Shown here piece after piece: positions 54,421 through 61,655 of a stretch of DNA of 64,000 nt. The notes below the pieces were generated by a model. The model ran no database searches. It saw only the letters and a program-made list of their open reading frames with translations, and was not told where the DNA came from. How positions within the stretch are numbered: the stretch's first letter is position 1; each line of letters starts with the position of its first letter. This stretch comes from JAWPMT01 sp965215825 (GTDB lineage: Bacteria > Bacteroidota > Bacteroidia > Cytophagales > Cyclobacteriaceae): positions 1,984,001 through 2,048,000 of the forward strand of contig CBDCEM010000002.1 in the NCBI GenBank assembly GCA_965215825.1, written 5' to 3'. The position numbers were made by a program, and so were the translations under genes.

Positions 54421-55065
54421 ATGGACAGCCTTTCGTCTTTTCGAAATTTCTTCGGAGATTTAAAGACGGATGTCAATAAGGATATCCTCAACTATAACAC
54501 CACCGCCATGAAAACCATTTTAGAGAACAATAGTGGGCATCTTAGTGTCGACTATGAGAAAGGTATGCTCATCTGTGCCTTTGTAGGAGATGTGCAATTT
54601 GATGACTACAAGGCTCTGCTTTTGACCTCTGCTGAGGAAGTACGATCTAATGGAGTAAGGAATATCATCATGGATCGTTCCCAAATTGAAAGAATTGACG
54701 GGCAATGTAGGGTTTGGGTGAAGAGTATTTACCTCAAAACGCACATCAAACCACTGGTTCCCAAGCTAAATAAGGTCGCAGCTGTCAATTCCGCTTCCAT
54801 TGTCGGTATGATCTATGGGAAAGCGATTTATCAGACGTTTTCATTGTTCTATCCCACTATGGAATTCAAATTCTTCCCTAGCATGGAAAAGGCCATGAAG
54901 TGGTTCCGGGAATCAGAAGAGAAAGGAACGTTGATGGTGGAAGATGTGTTGGCCATGGATGCCGAAAACTCCTCACCAGAGCTTGTTGAAGCAGATGCTA
55001 CAGGAAACGAGCAAATTAAGAAGGGGCTTTTTAATAAGCTTTTCGACGCGCTGTTTTCAAAATAA
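54421..55065 (+). CDS. SpoIIAA/STAS-like protein
   Basis: 214 residues from ATG 54421 (MDSLSSFRNFFGDLK). An upstream frame to 54292 is possible but of odd composition, and a start at residue 26 (MKTILENNSG) cannot be excluded. The domain at about 25-160 (LSVDYEKGMLICAFVGDVQF, VRNIIMDRSQIERIDG, FKFFPSMEKAMKWF) has the fold pattern of SpoIIAA-like/STAS proteins common in Bacteroidota. The C-terminus is acidic and ends in an amphipathic helix (LFNKLFDALFSK). Function unknown. Confidence 0.65.
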   Translation: MDSLSSFRNFFGDLKTDVNKDILNYNTTAMKTILENNSGHLSVDYEKGMLICAFVGDVQFDDYKALLLTSAEEVRSNGVRNIIMDRSQIERIDGQCRVWVKSIYLKTHIKPLVPKLNKVAAVNSASIVGMIYGKAIYQTFSLFYPTMEFKFFPSMEKAMKWFRESEEKGTLMVEDVLAMDAENSSPELVEADATGNEQIKKGLFNKLFDALFSK

Positions 55066-55244
55066 GTCCATAATGGCGCCTGCATAGAAGGTTATTGCCT
55101 TATAAGTTGTAGCGTTGACTCACATTTTTTAAATTAACCGGGTTAATGAGAAAGAGAAACTGACCAGCAATCGTTCCTTTCGGTATAGCATAGGCGAATT
55201 TTAGTGCCACTGGTACTTTTTTATACAACCAAACTTTCTTACTT

Positions 55245-56360
55245 ATGAGAATAGGAGCTGCAGTAAGGCATCCTTACAACAATCAAAAACTGTATCTGTT
55301 CTTCGGGAATAAATACGTCAGGTATAATATGGATACTGACAACATAGACTCGGGTTATCCAATGAGCATAAGCTCCGGCTGGTCTGGCATTCCTGATAAT
55401 ATAGATGCGATACTAAACCACCCTTCAAACCCTGAGAAACTCTATTTCTTTAAAGGGAATCAATATTATAGGTATGATTGGGGAGATGACGCTGTGGACA
55501 GTGGCTATCCTAAAACGGTAGGATACGGTTGGGATGGAATACCCGATAATATAGATGCGGCGTTTTGTCACCCCACGAATCCTAATAAAGTTTATTTCTT
55601 TAAAGGCGACGAATACTATAGATATGATTGGGGTAATGATGAAAAAGACAGTGGTTACCCCAGAAGTATAGATTGGGGCTGGTCCGGTATCCCAAATTAT
55701 ATTGATGCGATTGTGGCACATCCCACGGATCGAAATAAGTACTACTTCTTCAAAGGCGACGAATACTACCGATATCGGTTTTCGAGTGATGCTGTAGATA
55801 GTGGATATCCATTAATTACCGACGACTATTGGTCCATTAGTGAGGACGGCTTTAGCAAACGACTAAGGTCCTTAATCACTGGGTCTTATAGTAGGGATCT
55901 ATACCAGAAATATATTGATGCTGAATATGCGGAACCAAGATGTAAGATTTGCAAATCAGATTTTCATCTGAATTATAAGCGTGCAGCTGCCGTTTTGAGG
56001 GTTTCAGGGCATACGACGAAAGAGATAAGCCGTGCGATTGTAAATGTGTATCGCAAAGTACAATTGCCCATGAGTGTCATTGGAATGGAGGATTATGAAA
56101 TTGATTTGATCAACAGTCCTACATTGTTGGGAATGGCTTTGAGTGAAGCAGGATTTCCACCGGATGATATTGTGGAAGGCATTCTGGATGTAATGGATGT
56201 AGCTCCAGATCCCTTGTATGAAGTGCTTTCGACCATTGGCGTTGATGATGATGATATCAAAGAAGTCTTTAGTGACCTGGGAGAAGAGTTTGTGGACTTT
56301 GGCGATTCCATAGGAGATGTAGTAGGAGACGCCTGGGATTTTATCACCAGCCCCTTTTGA
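55245..56360 (+). CDS. Hemopexin-repeat protein with acidic helical C-terminus, no signal peptide
   Basis: 371 residues. The first 195 hold four tandem hemopexin-type repeats of about 49 residues, each with a Y/FFFKG-x-x-YYRY core and a D-x-GYP end (KLYFFKGNQYYRYDWGDDAV, SGYPKTVGYGWDGIPDNIDA). That is enough for one four-bladed propeller. A Cys pair (CKICKSDFHLNYK) and a helical acidic part of about 150 residues follow (MALSEAGFPPDDIVEGI, IGDVVGDAWDFITSPF). No signal peptide or membrane helix is present. Such propellers bind protein, heme or metal in toxins and proteases. The leaderless start is like the giant Rhs protein in this window. Confidence 0.8.
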   Translation: MRIGAAVRHPYNNQKLYLFFGNKYVRYNMDTDNIDSGYPMSISSGWSGIPDNIDAILNHPSNPEKLYFFKGNQYYRYDWGDDAVDSGYPKTVGYGWDGIPDNIDAAFCHPTNPNKVYFFKGDEYYRYDWGNDEKDSGYPRSIDWGWSGIPNYIDAIVAHPTDRNKYYFFKGDEYYRYRFSSDAVDSGYPLITDDYWSISEDGFSKRLRSLITGSYSRDLYQKYIDAEYAEPRCKICKSDFHLNYKRAAAVLRVSGHTTKEISRAIVNVYRKVQLPMSVIGMEDYEIDLINSPTLLGMALSEAGFPPDDIVEGILDVMDVAPDPLYEVLSTIGVDDDDIKEVFSDLGEEFVDFGDSIGDVVGDAWDFITSPF

Positions 56361-56374
56361 ACTATAACAACACA

Positions 56375-56396
56375 GAGTGCCGAAGATTCGGCACTC
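56375..56396. terminator. Bidirectional hairpin between convergent genes
   Basis: GAGTGCCGAA (56375-56384) is followed by GA and its perfect reverse complement (56387-56396), a strong stem with a weak T-run on either side. It lies between the stops of the hemopexin-repeat gene and the lpxR-like gene and can serve both. Confidence 0.65.
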
Positions 56397-56400
56397 TCAT

Positions 56401-57378
56401 TCAAAAACGCTGCCTCAACTCAATCGCGCCATAACTATGCTTGCCTACCCCATCTGTTTCTCTGGAATTCACGAAGACCAAATAGTTAAGGTCGAAGGTG
56501 CCATACCGAAGCATTAATCCAAAACTTTGCTGGGAAAGCCATGATCTGGGTTTTTTTGTAAATATGGATTCACCAGTATTGATCAAACCTCCTTCCAGGG
56601 TGCCGTCATACAAAGTGTACCGAACACCAGGTGAGTAAAAAACATATGCCTCTATCGCTACATCGGACTTGAATTTCGTGCGAGTACCACCTAGTGTGTT
56701 TCCGAAATGGGCGGATTTATTTATGTCGAAGATTTTGCCGAAACGGAAGATGATGCTTTCCTGGACATAATTATAGATGGTTCCAGCGGCAAGACTACTT
56801 TTTAAGATGATGTCTCCATTCATCTCCGGATCATTGGACCCGACTAATTCAAAGGCATGATCAACAAATAAGTTCGCGACAGGTGCATTTTCCAATTGTG
56901 AGAACCAACCACGTGGTTCAGGCAAGCCAAACCAACCGTGCCAAATTCGATGAATGTCACCTGTAAGCGTACCTGGTCCCATCCATCCAAGTTCAACATT
57001 GACGGACAGGTAGTGCGGTTTTTTGAAATACCATTGTTGTTTGGCGGATGCCGATAACAATCCTGCATAGGGGCGATCAATGTCCTCGAGTTGATCGTAC
57101 TCCACAAACACTGCGGTATACATCCTCTGCCGGATATCAAAGGAACGAATGACGCTATGGACTTTATCTCCATATTTATTGCTATCCATGAGGAAGCGGT
57201 AGGAGGCAAAAATGCCACTACTATAGTACCTGTCCCGAATCAACGAAACGAATACATCGTTCTCAACAAGCAATCCAACTTCATGCTTGAGAAACTTTTC
57301 TTTCCTAGGAGTTTGTGCCTTTACTTGTAAGTGATGAACGCTGAATGCAAAAAGCAGCAGCACCAGAATCAATCGCAT
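56401..57378 (-). CDS. Lipid A deacylase LpxR-like outer-membrane protein (DUF2219)
   Basis: 325 residues with signal peptide MRLILVLLLFAFSVHHLQVKAQ. DUF2219/LpxR landmarks: LVENDVFVSLIRDRYYSSGI (Asn and Asp), DQLEDIDRPYAGLLSASAKQ, ELGWMGPGTLTGDIHRIWHG (catalytic His region) and barrel strands to the terminal IELRQRF. LpxR enzymes remove the 3'-acyloxyacyl group from lipid A in a Ca-dependent way. The gene is divergent from the AONS gene, with 53 bases between starts. Confidence 0.86.
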   Translation of the reverse strand: MRLILVLLLFAFSVHHLQVKAQTPRKEKFLKHEVGLLVENDVFVSLIRDRYYSSGIFASYRFLMDSNKYGDKVHSVIRSFDIRQRMYTAVFVEYDQLEDIDRPYAGLLSASAKQQWYFKKPHYLSVNVELGWMGPGTLTGDIHRIWHGWFGLPEPRGWFSQLENAPVANLFVDHAFELVGSNDPEMNGDIILKSSLAAGTIYNYVQESIIFRFGKIFDINKSAHFGNTLGGTRTKFKSDVAIEAYVFYSPGVRYTLYDGTLEGGLINTGESIFTKKPRSWLSQQSFGLMLRYGTFDLNYLVFVNSRETDGVGKHSYGAIELRQRF

Positions 57379-57431
57379 CGGCCAAAGATATAGTTTTGAG
57401 GTTGTTATTAAATGTCAGCAAGAGGATAACC

Positions 57432-58574
57432 ATGATCAATGATAATTTTCTGAGAGAGCGATTGTCTGCGAGAGCAGGTGGAGGCAACAAACGGGAACTG
57501 CCGGCTACTGTTCAGGGTGCGGATTTTGTATCAAACGACTACCTGGGTCTAGCTAATAATAAGGCACTGATCCATCGAATCGAATCGAGATGGCAAACAC
57601 ATAGCCCAAAACAATTGGGGGGTACGGGTTCCCGATTGCTTTCAGGAAATCACGGACTATATAAAGAACTGGAATCACTACTCAGGGAAGTTTTTCAAGC
57701 GGAAAGTGTATTGGTTTTTAATTCAGGATACCAGGCCAATCAGGCACTCATCGCCTCGGTGGCATCCAGAGGAGAGCGCATTCTTTATGATGAATTGTCG
57801 CATGTCTGTCTGAAGGAGGGAGCATGGCTGAGCAAAGCGGCTTCATTTTCCTTTCGCCACAATGATCTACAGGACCTGGAACGGCGTTTGAAGCAAGATG
57901 AAAAGATTCGCACGTTTGTGGTAACGGAATCACTTTTTTCAATGGACGGTGATTTTGCACCCATCTCTGAAATCCTGGATTTATGTGAAAAATACAATGC
58001 CTACCTGATTGTGGATGAAGCTCACACCACAGGTGCTTATGGAAAGGAAGGAGGAGGCTGGTTGATAGATCAGGGGCTTGCTGAGCGTGTTTTTGCGCGA
58101 GTTTATACGTTCGGCAAGGCCATGGGGGCTCACGGCGCTTGCATTGCGGGCTCGCGTGTTTTGACCGATTACCTGATCAATTTTGCCAGATCCTTTATCT
58201 ACACAACATCCTTGCCTCCACATTCCGTGCTTTCCCTGATTGAGGCCTTTCATTTTTTATCGGAAAATATTGAGTTACAAAGTACATTACAAGATAGAAT
58301 AAACCATTACCGGGTTACCTACGAAAGAGAAATAGGAGAGCAGTCGACCAGTCCATCCGCGATTCAACCCGTTTGGATTAAAGGAAGCGATAAGGCATTA
58401 GAAGTCTCAAAATACCTTCAGGAAAATGGATATCAGGCCCTGGCGATAAGACCACCTACTGTAAAAACGGGAACAGAAAGATTGCGCATCAGCCTACATA
58501 CTTTCAATTCCAATGCATCGATCGACAGGTTGGTTAGTTGCTTGAAAGTTGTGACGGATTTTAAGTCCTCCTGA
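57432..58574 (+). CDS. AONS-family PLP acyl-CoA transferase (BioF-like)
   Basis: 380 residues from ATG 57432; the longer frame upstream overlaps the lpxR promoter. PLP fold-type I landmarks are FVSNDYLGLA, GGTGSRLLSGNH, LIVDEAHTTGAYG, the Schiff-base Lys in YTFGKAMGAHGA, and ARSFIYTTSLPPHSVL. The alpha-oxoamine synthase family joins an amino acid and an acyl-CoA with loss of CO2 (BioF: alanine plus pimeloyl thioester; Kbl: glycine; SPT/CFAT: serine or cysteate). The length and sequence are closest to BioF by eye, but no other biotin gene is near, so a sphingolipid or sulfonolipid role cannot be excluded. Confidence 0.82.
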   Translation: MINDNFLRERLSARAGGGNKRELPATVQGADFVSNDYLGLANNKALIHRIESRWQTHSPKQLGGTGSRLLSGNHGLYKELESLLREVFQAESVLVFNSGYQANQALIASVASRGERILYDELSHVCLKEGAWLSKAASFSFRHNDLQDLERRLKQDEKIRTFVVTESLFSMDGDFAPISEILDLCEKYNAYLIVDEAHTTGAYGKEGGGWLIDQGLAERVFARVYTFGKAMGAHGACIAGSRVLTDYLINFARSFIYTTSLPPHSVLSLIEAFHFLSENIELQSTLQDRINHYRVTYEREIGEQSTSPSAIQPVWIKGSDKALEVSKYLQENGYQALAIRPPTVKTGTERLRISLHTFNSNASIDRLVSCLKVVTDFKSS

Positions 58575-58764
58575 TTCGTTCTTCGATTTCAAAAGCTAAT
58601 CTATCTGCCAGGCTTCTGACGATGCTTTCAATATCTCTTTTGCCATGAAGCACTGTTGCTATAATGATATCCTTTTTGATTGGCTCGAAAATGGCATAGT
58701 GTTGTTTTACTGGAGCTATATAAAATGGATAAGTACGGGATCGCAAAAAACCTGGGGACCTACT
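58561..58764 (-). pseudogene. C-terminal half of a ParE-family toxin
   Basis: An open frame preceded by stops encodes SPGFLRSRTYPFYIAPVKQHYAIFEP... (first 20 given in two parts: SPGFLRSRTYPF and YIAPVKQHYAIF), then IIIATVLHGKRDIESIV. That is the second half of a RelE/ParE toxin fold (strand-strand-LH-x-x-RD). There is no normal start: translation would need a TTG at 58746. The matching N-terminal half lies 356 bases upstream at 59120-59296, beyond a repeat-bearing insert. Confidence 0.7.
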
Positions 58765-58926
58765 TTATCAATTACAATTTGGTAAGTGTAACTTTCTCAA
58801 AGAAGACAGGATGGAAGTTCCTGATGCTTCACGGGTAATTTGACGTTCGCAGACTATATTATCTTTGACCTTTTTCCATCGATGAAAAAGGTCGAAAAAA
58901 TCTAGGCCATATTCATTTTTTAACGC

Positions 58927-59044
58927 TTTTTGACCCAAAAGAGCAGGAATAAAATAAACTCACCATTTCATAAAATCAACCCAAATGAGGTACTTCAGGC
59001 TCAAACAGAATTTTATTCTTTTCTGCTCTTCTTTGAATCAAAAA
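58927..59044. repeat. Imperfect inverted repeat inside the parE-splitting insert (MITE-like)
   Basis: Left arm 58927-58954 matches the reverse complement of right arm 59011-59044 at 26 of its 28 bases, allowing two small gaps (2 and 4 bases). The arms enclose 56 bases. The surrounding 58765-59119 segment has a different character from the TA genes and breaks the toxin in two. It also contains a minus-strand open stretch (IKNEYGLDFFDLFHRW-like, about 50 codons to a stop at 58768) with no recognisable family. This could be a short non-autonomous element or a genomic repeat of the host. Target duplications were not found. Confidence 0.55.
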
Positions 59045-59119
59045 TCTAAAATGAATCAAGGCCGAGGCGAGACGGCAACTCCTTTCAGTACAATTTGTCC
59101 ACGGGAATCCGGCTTGATC

Positions 59120-59296
59120 CTAAGTACGTTCTCTTCGTAAATTGCCAATTTCAGGATTATCGGAGATCTTCGAAAAAATTCCATAGAGATCGTTCATATA
59201 ATTAGCTGTTTGCTCTTCTCCCCATCTCGACTTTGAGAACTCTTTGATTTCTATCAAATCGTTGATGGCTCTGGATGTCAAATAGAACTTACCCAA
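59120..59296 (-). pseudogene. N-terminal half of the ParE-family toxin
   Basis: From a TTG two bases after the antitoxin stop, 58 codons encode a ParE/RelE start: GKFYLTSRAINDLIEIKEFS, then WGEEQTANYMNDLYGIFSKI, then SDNPEIGNLRRERT before TAG (59120-59122). Joined to the fragment at 58561-58764 it would make one continuous ParE-like protein of about 120 residues, slightly longer than the 95-105 residue norm. It lacks the catalytic/beta C-terminal half and is presumably inactive. Confidence 0.72.
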
Positions 59297-59298
59297 TT

Positions 59299-59565
59299 TT
59301 ACTTCCAGCCTTCTGATTCTTTCCTGGCGAACAAGACTTTATCTTTTTCCCAGTCACCTGTCGATTCAAAAAATCTTCCCTCAGAGATGTCTTCAAACCC
59401 TTCAGTGATATTTGAAAACACCTTATTTACATCACTGTCCATGTCTTTTCGAATCAGGGCTCTTAAGTATTCACTTGGAGTTTCATACAGACCTTCCGGG
59501 CCTACCATTCTTTTGACATGCGCTGCAAGTGGTTTTGGAAGTCGTGCATTTACTCGTTCGGACAT
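59299..59565 (-). CDS. ParD/CopG-type ribbon-helix-helix antitoxin
   Basis: 88 residues. The N-terminal RHH DNA-binding motif is MSERVNARLPKPLAAHVKRM followed by YETPSEYLRALIRKDM. The acidic C-terminal tail (DISEGRFFESTGDWEKDKVL) would wrap a ParE toxin. It likely autoregulates its own promoter upstream of 59565. Its toxin partner begins 2 bases downstream but is split by an insert, so this is an orphaned antitoxin. Confidence 0.85.
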   Translation of the reverse strand: MSERVNARLPKPLAAHVKRMVGPEGLYETPSEYLRALIRKDMDSDVNKVFSNITEGFEDISEGRFFESTGDWEKDKVLFARKESEGWK

Positions 59566-59618
59566 TTCTCAAAGATAGAATTTGTCATAACTAATGTAAA
59601 GCATGTCACCACTAAATT

Positions 59619-60341
59619 TCACCCCTTCACTTTTGCCAACTCGTTCAAGGTCTTGGAAACACCAGCCCGGTAATTCCTTCCAATAGGTACCATGTGCTCT
59701 CCCAATTCTATTTCTGTTTGTGAAAAGGAGTTGATCTTGTTTTTAGCGACGATGAAAGATCGGTGAACCCGCATAAATTGCTCGGTAGGAAATACGTCTT
59801 CAGCTTCGGTGATCCCCATCCGGGTTACGACATCTTCGCCATCACGAACGATCCTCAGGTAGTCTCGTTGGCTTTCAACAAACAGCACATCCTGTAGTAC
59901 CACCTTCACCATTTTCTTATCGACTTTGAAGAACAGCGTATCGGCTGATTCCGCAGGAGCTTGTACCACAGTTATTCCCTGGTTGGAAACCTGGACTTTG
60001 CTCACGGCTTTAACAAACCGGTCCAGAGAGATGGGTTTCAATAAGTAATCGGCCACTTCCAGTTCAAAACCTTCCAGTGCATAATCCCGATAGGCGGTTG
60101 TAATGATCACTTCCGGGCGTTTGGGAAGAGACCTTAAGATATCCAGCCCCGTCAACTTGGGCATTTGAATGTCCATGAAGAGCACGTCTACCGGATGTGA
60201 ACGTATGTATTCAAAAGCTTTGATGGGGTTCTGAAAACTCTGCTCCAGTGTCATGTTGTCAAATTGTTCCAGATAAGATTCAATTACTTCAATAGCAAGT
60301 GGTTCGTCATCAACAACGACGCATCGGAGAGGTTTAGACAT
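59619..60341 (-). CDS. LytTR-family response regulator
   Basis: 240 residues. The receiver has D11-D12, phospho-acceptor D57 (LFMDIQMPKLTG), T in IITTAYRDYA and K in YLLKPISLDR. The LytTR domain at about 140-238 includes FFKVDKKMVKVVLQDVLFVE, YLRIVRDGEDVVTRMGITEA and MRVHRSFIVAKNKI. It lies 56 bases after the LytS-type kinase gene on the same strand, so it is that kinase's partner. The first pair of this type in the window (13.6-15.4 kb) is distinct in architecture. Confidence 0.92.
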   Translation of the reverse strand: MSKPLRCVVVDDEPLAIEVIESYLEQFDNMTLEQSFQNPIKAFEYIRSHPVDVLFMDIQMPKLTGLDILRSLPKRPEVIITTAYRDYALEGFELEVADYLLKPISLDRFVKAVSKVQVSNQGITVVQAPAESADTLFFKVDKKMVKVVLQDVLFVESQRDYLRIVRDGEDVVTRMGITEAEDVFPTEQFMRVHRSFIVAKNKINSFSQTEIELGEHMVPIGRNYRAGVSKTLNELAKVKG

Positions 60342-60397
60342 AGATAGTGCGGGTAGCTTCAGGAGTATTTACGGAAATCCCGGCAGCGGGTTGAATC

Positions 60398-61453
60398 CTA
60401 CTTCAATGACAAGCTTAGCAAGGACTCGTAGTTGTCCTTACGGTCGGATGTAATAAGCATGAACCGATCTTCTCCATACTGGAGTTCCAGGCGCCTTTTC
60501 AGGTTTTTCAGACCGATGCCATGCCCATTTCCATTCAGTGGTGGACTGTTTGTAGGTTTGCTGTTTTTCATACTGAAGGACAGCTTGTCTTCGTCAGAAG
60601 TGATTTGTACATGAATCCAGACTTTGTCCAGGTCGGCACTGGCTCCGTGTTTGAACCCATTTTCCAGGAAAGGAAGAAAAATCATCGGGGCAATTTCCTT
60701 ACCGGAAATACCACCATTTATGTCCAGTTTGATTTCTAACCGATCTCCATACCGCAATTGCTCGATTTCGAAATAATTGCGAATGAACTGGATCTCGCGC
60801 TCCAATGGGACCAATTCGCAATCTCCACACTCATAGAGCATGTAGTCCATCAGGTCCGACAACTTCAATACCAGCTCCGGGGCCTGGTCTGACTTTTTCA
60901 GGGTCAGTGCGTAGAGATTGTTGAGGGTATTGAACAAAAAGTGAGGGTGCAACTGTGTTCTCAGAAACTTCAATTCGCTCTCCAGACGGCCTTTTTCCAT
61001 GGTAGCCGTACGCTGCTTCTGCGAATACCAATGCTTCAGAAACTTGATGGAGAAGGCCAGAAGAACATATGGATAGACGTATGTCAGCCCTTTGATCATT
61101 TTAGCCGGATAGAAGAAGGAGCCCCAATTCTCATTGTTGTAGTAGTAAACCCGCTCAATATGGTAAGAAAGCGTCCAGTGGACGAAACCACCAAGTACTA
61201 GTGTTGCAAGTAGCCATAGGCCAAATTCTGTGTAGCGCTCCTTGAGGAGGAGCCTCGGCATGAGTATGTACAGGGTGATATAGGCAGGGATCAGTTTATC
61301 GGGGAGAAACAGGAGTTGTAGCTCAAATTGACGGGCATAGTCTTCACTGAAGCTGCCATATAGCAAGGTAAAGAAACCCACTACCAGTACCCAGAAAGTT
61401 ACATGCCGGGATATCCTTGAAAAAGCTGAATTGCCGTTAATCCATTCGTACAC
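60398..61453 (-). CDS. LytS/YehU-type membrane histidine kinase
   Basis: 351 residues. Four membrane helices occupy residues about 17-140 (VTFWVLVVGFFTLLYG, LIPAYITLYILMP, LWLLATLVLGGFVHWTL, LTYVYPYVLLAFSIKFL), followed by a coiled linker. The His_kinase domain carries phospho-acceptor H171 (RTQLHPHFLFNTLNNLYAL), N box LPFLENGFKHGA and G box NGHGIGLKNLKRRLELQYG. Signal input is probably through the membrane helices, as no periplasmic domain exists. It is divergent from the DUF5916 gene, with 202 bases between starts. Confidence 0.92.
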   Translation of the reverse strand: MYEWINGNSAFSRISRHVTFWVLVVGFFTLLYGSFSEDYARQFELQLLFLPDKLIPAYITLYILMPRLLLKERYTEFGLWLLATLVLGGFVHWTLSYHIERVYYYNNENWGSFFYPAKMIKGLTYVYPYVLLAFSIKFLKHWYSQKQRTATMEKGRLESELKFLRTQLHPHFLFNTLNNLYALTLKKSDQAPELVLKLSDLMDYMLYECGDCELVPLEREIQFIRNYFEIEQLRYGDRLEIKLDINGGISGKEIAPMIFLPFLENGFKHGASADLDKVWIHVQITSDEDKLSFSMKNSKPTNSPPLNGNGHGIGLKNLKRRLELQYGEDRFMLITSDRKDNYESLLSLSLK

Positions 61454-61655
61454 AAGTCAAAGATACCTTTTGACTACCAATAAGTTCCGCTTGTTCACCA
61501 ACGACATCAAAAAGCCCTTGAATGCACGATTGCTCATGATGAAATGCCCTCTGTGGGTTCATGGAGGGTCTTCGCTTCATCGTACCGGTCTTTGGACCTG
61601 AACACACCACGCAATGTCCGGCAATGCGTGAACAGGGGAGTAACCAACAAAAAAG

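Noticed and set aside
57432..58574. Assignment of the AONS enzyme as sulfonolipid or sphingolipid synthase
   Set aside because: Attractive beside the ceramidase-like and ComA-like genes, but these are 38-41 kb away and the motifs look at least as close to BioF.
61620..61655. Inverted repeat ACGCAATGTCCGGCAATGCGT before the DUF5916 gene as an operator
   Set aside because: The symmetry is short and imperfect and no second copy exists near the LytTR genes, so chance cannot be excluded.
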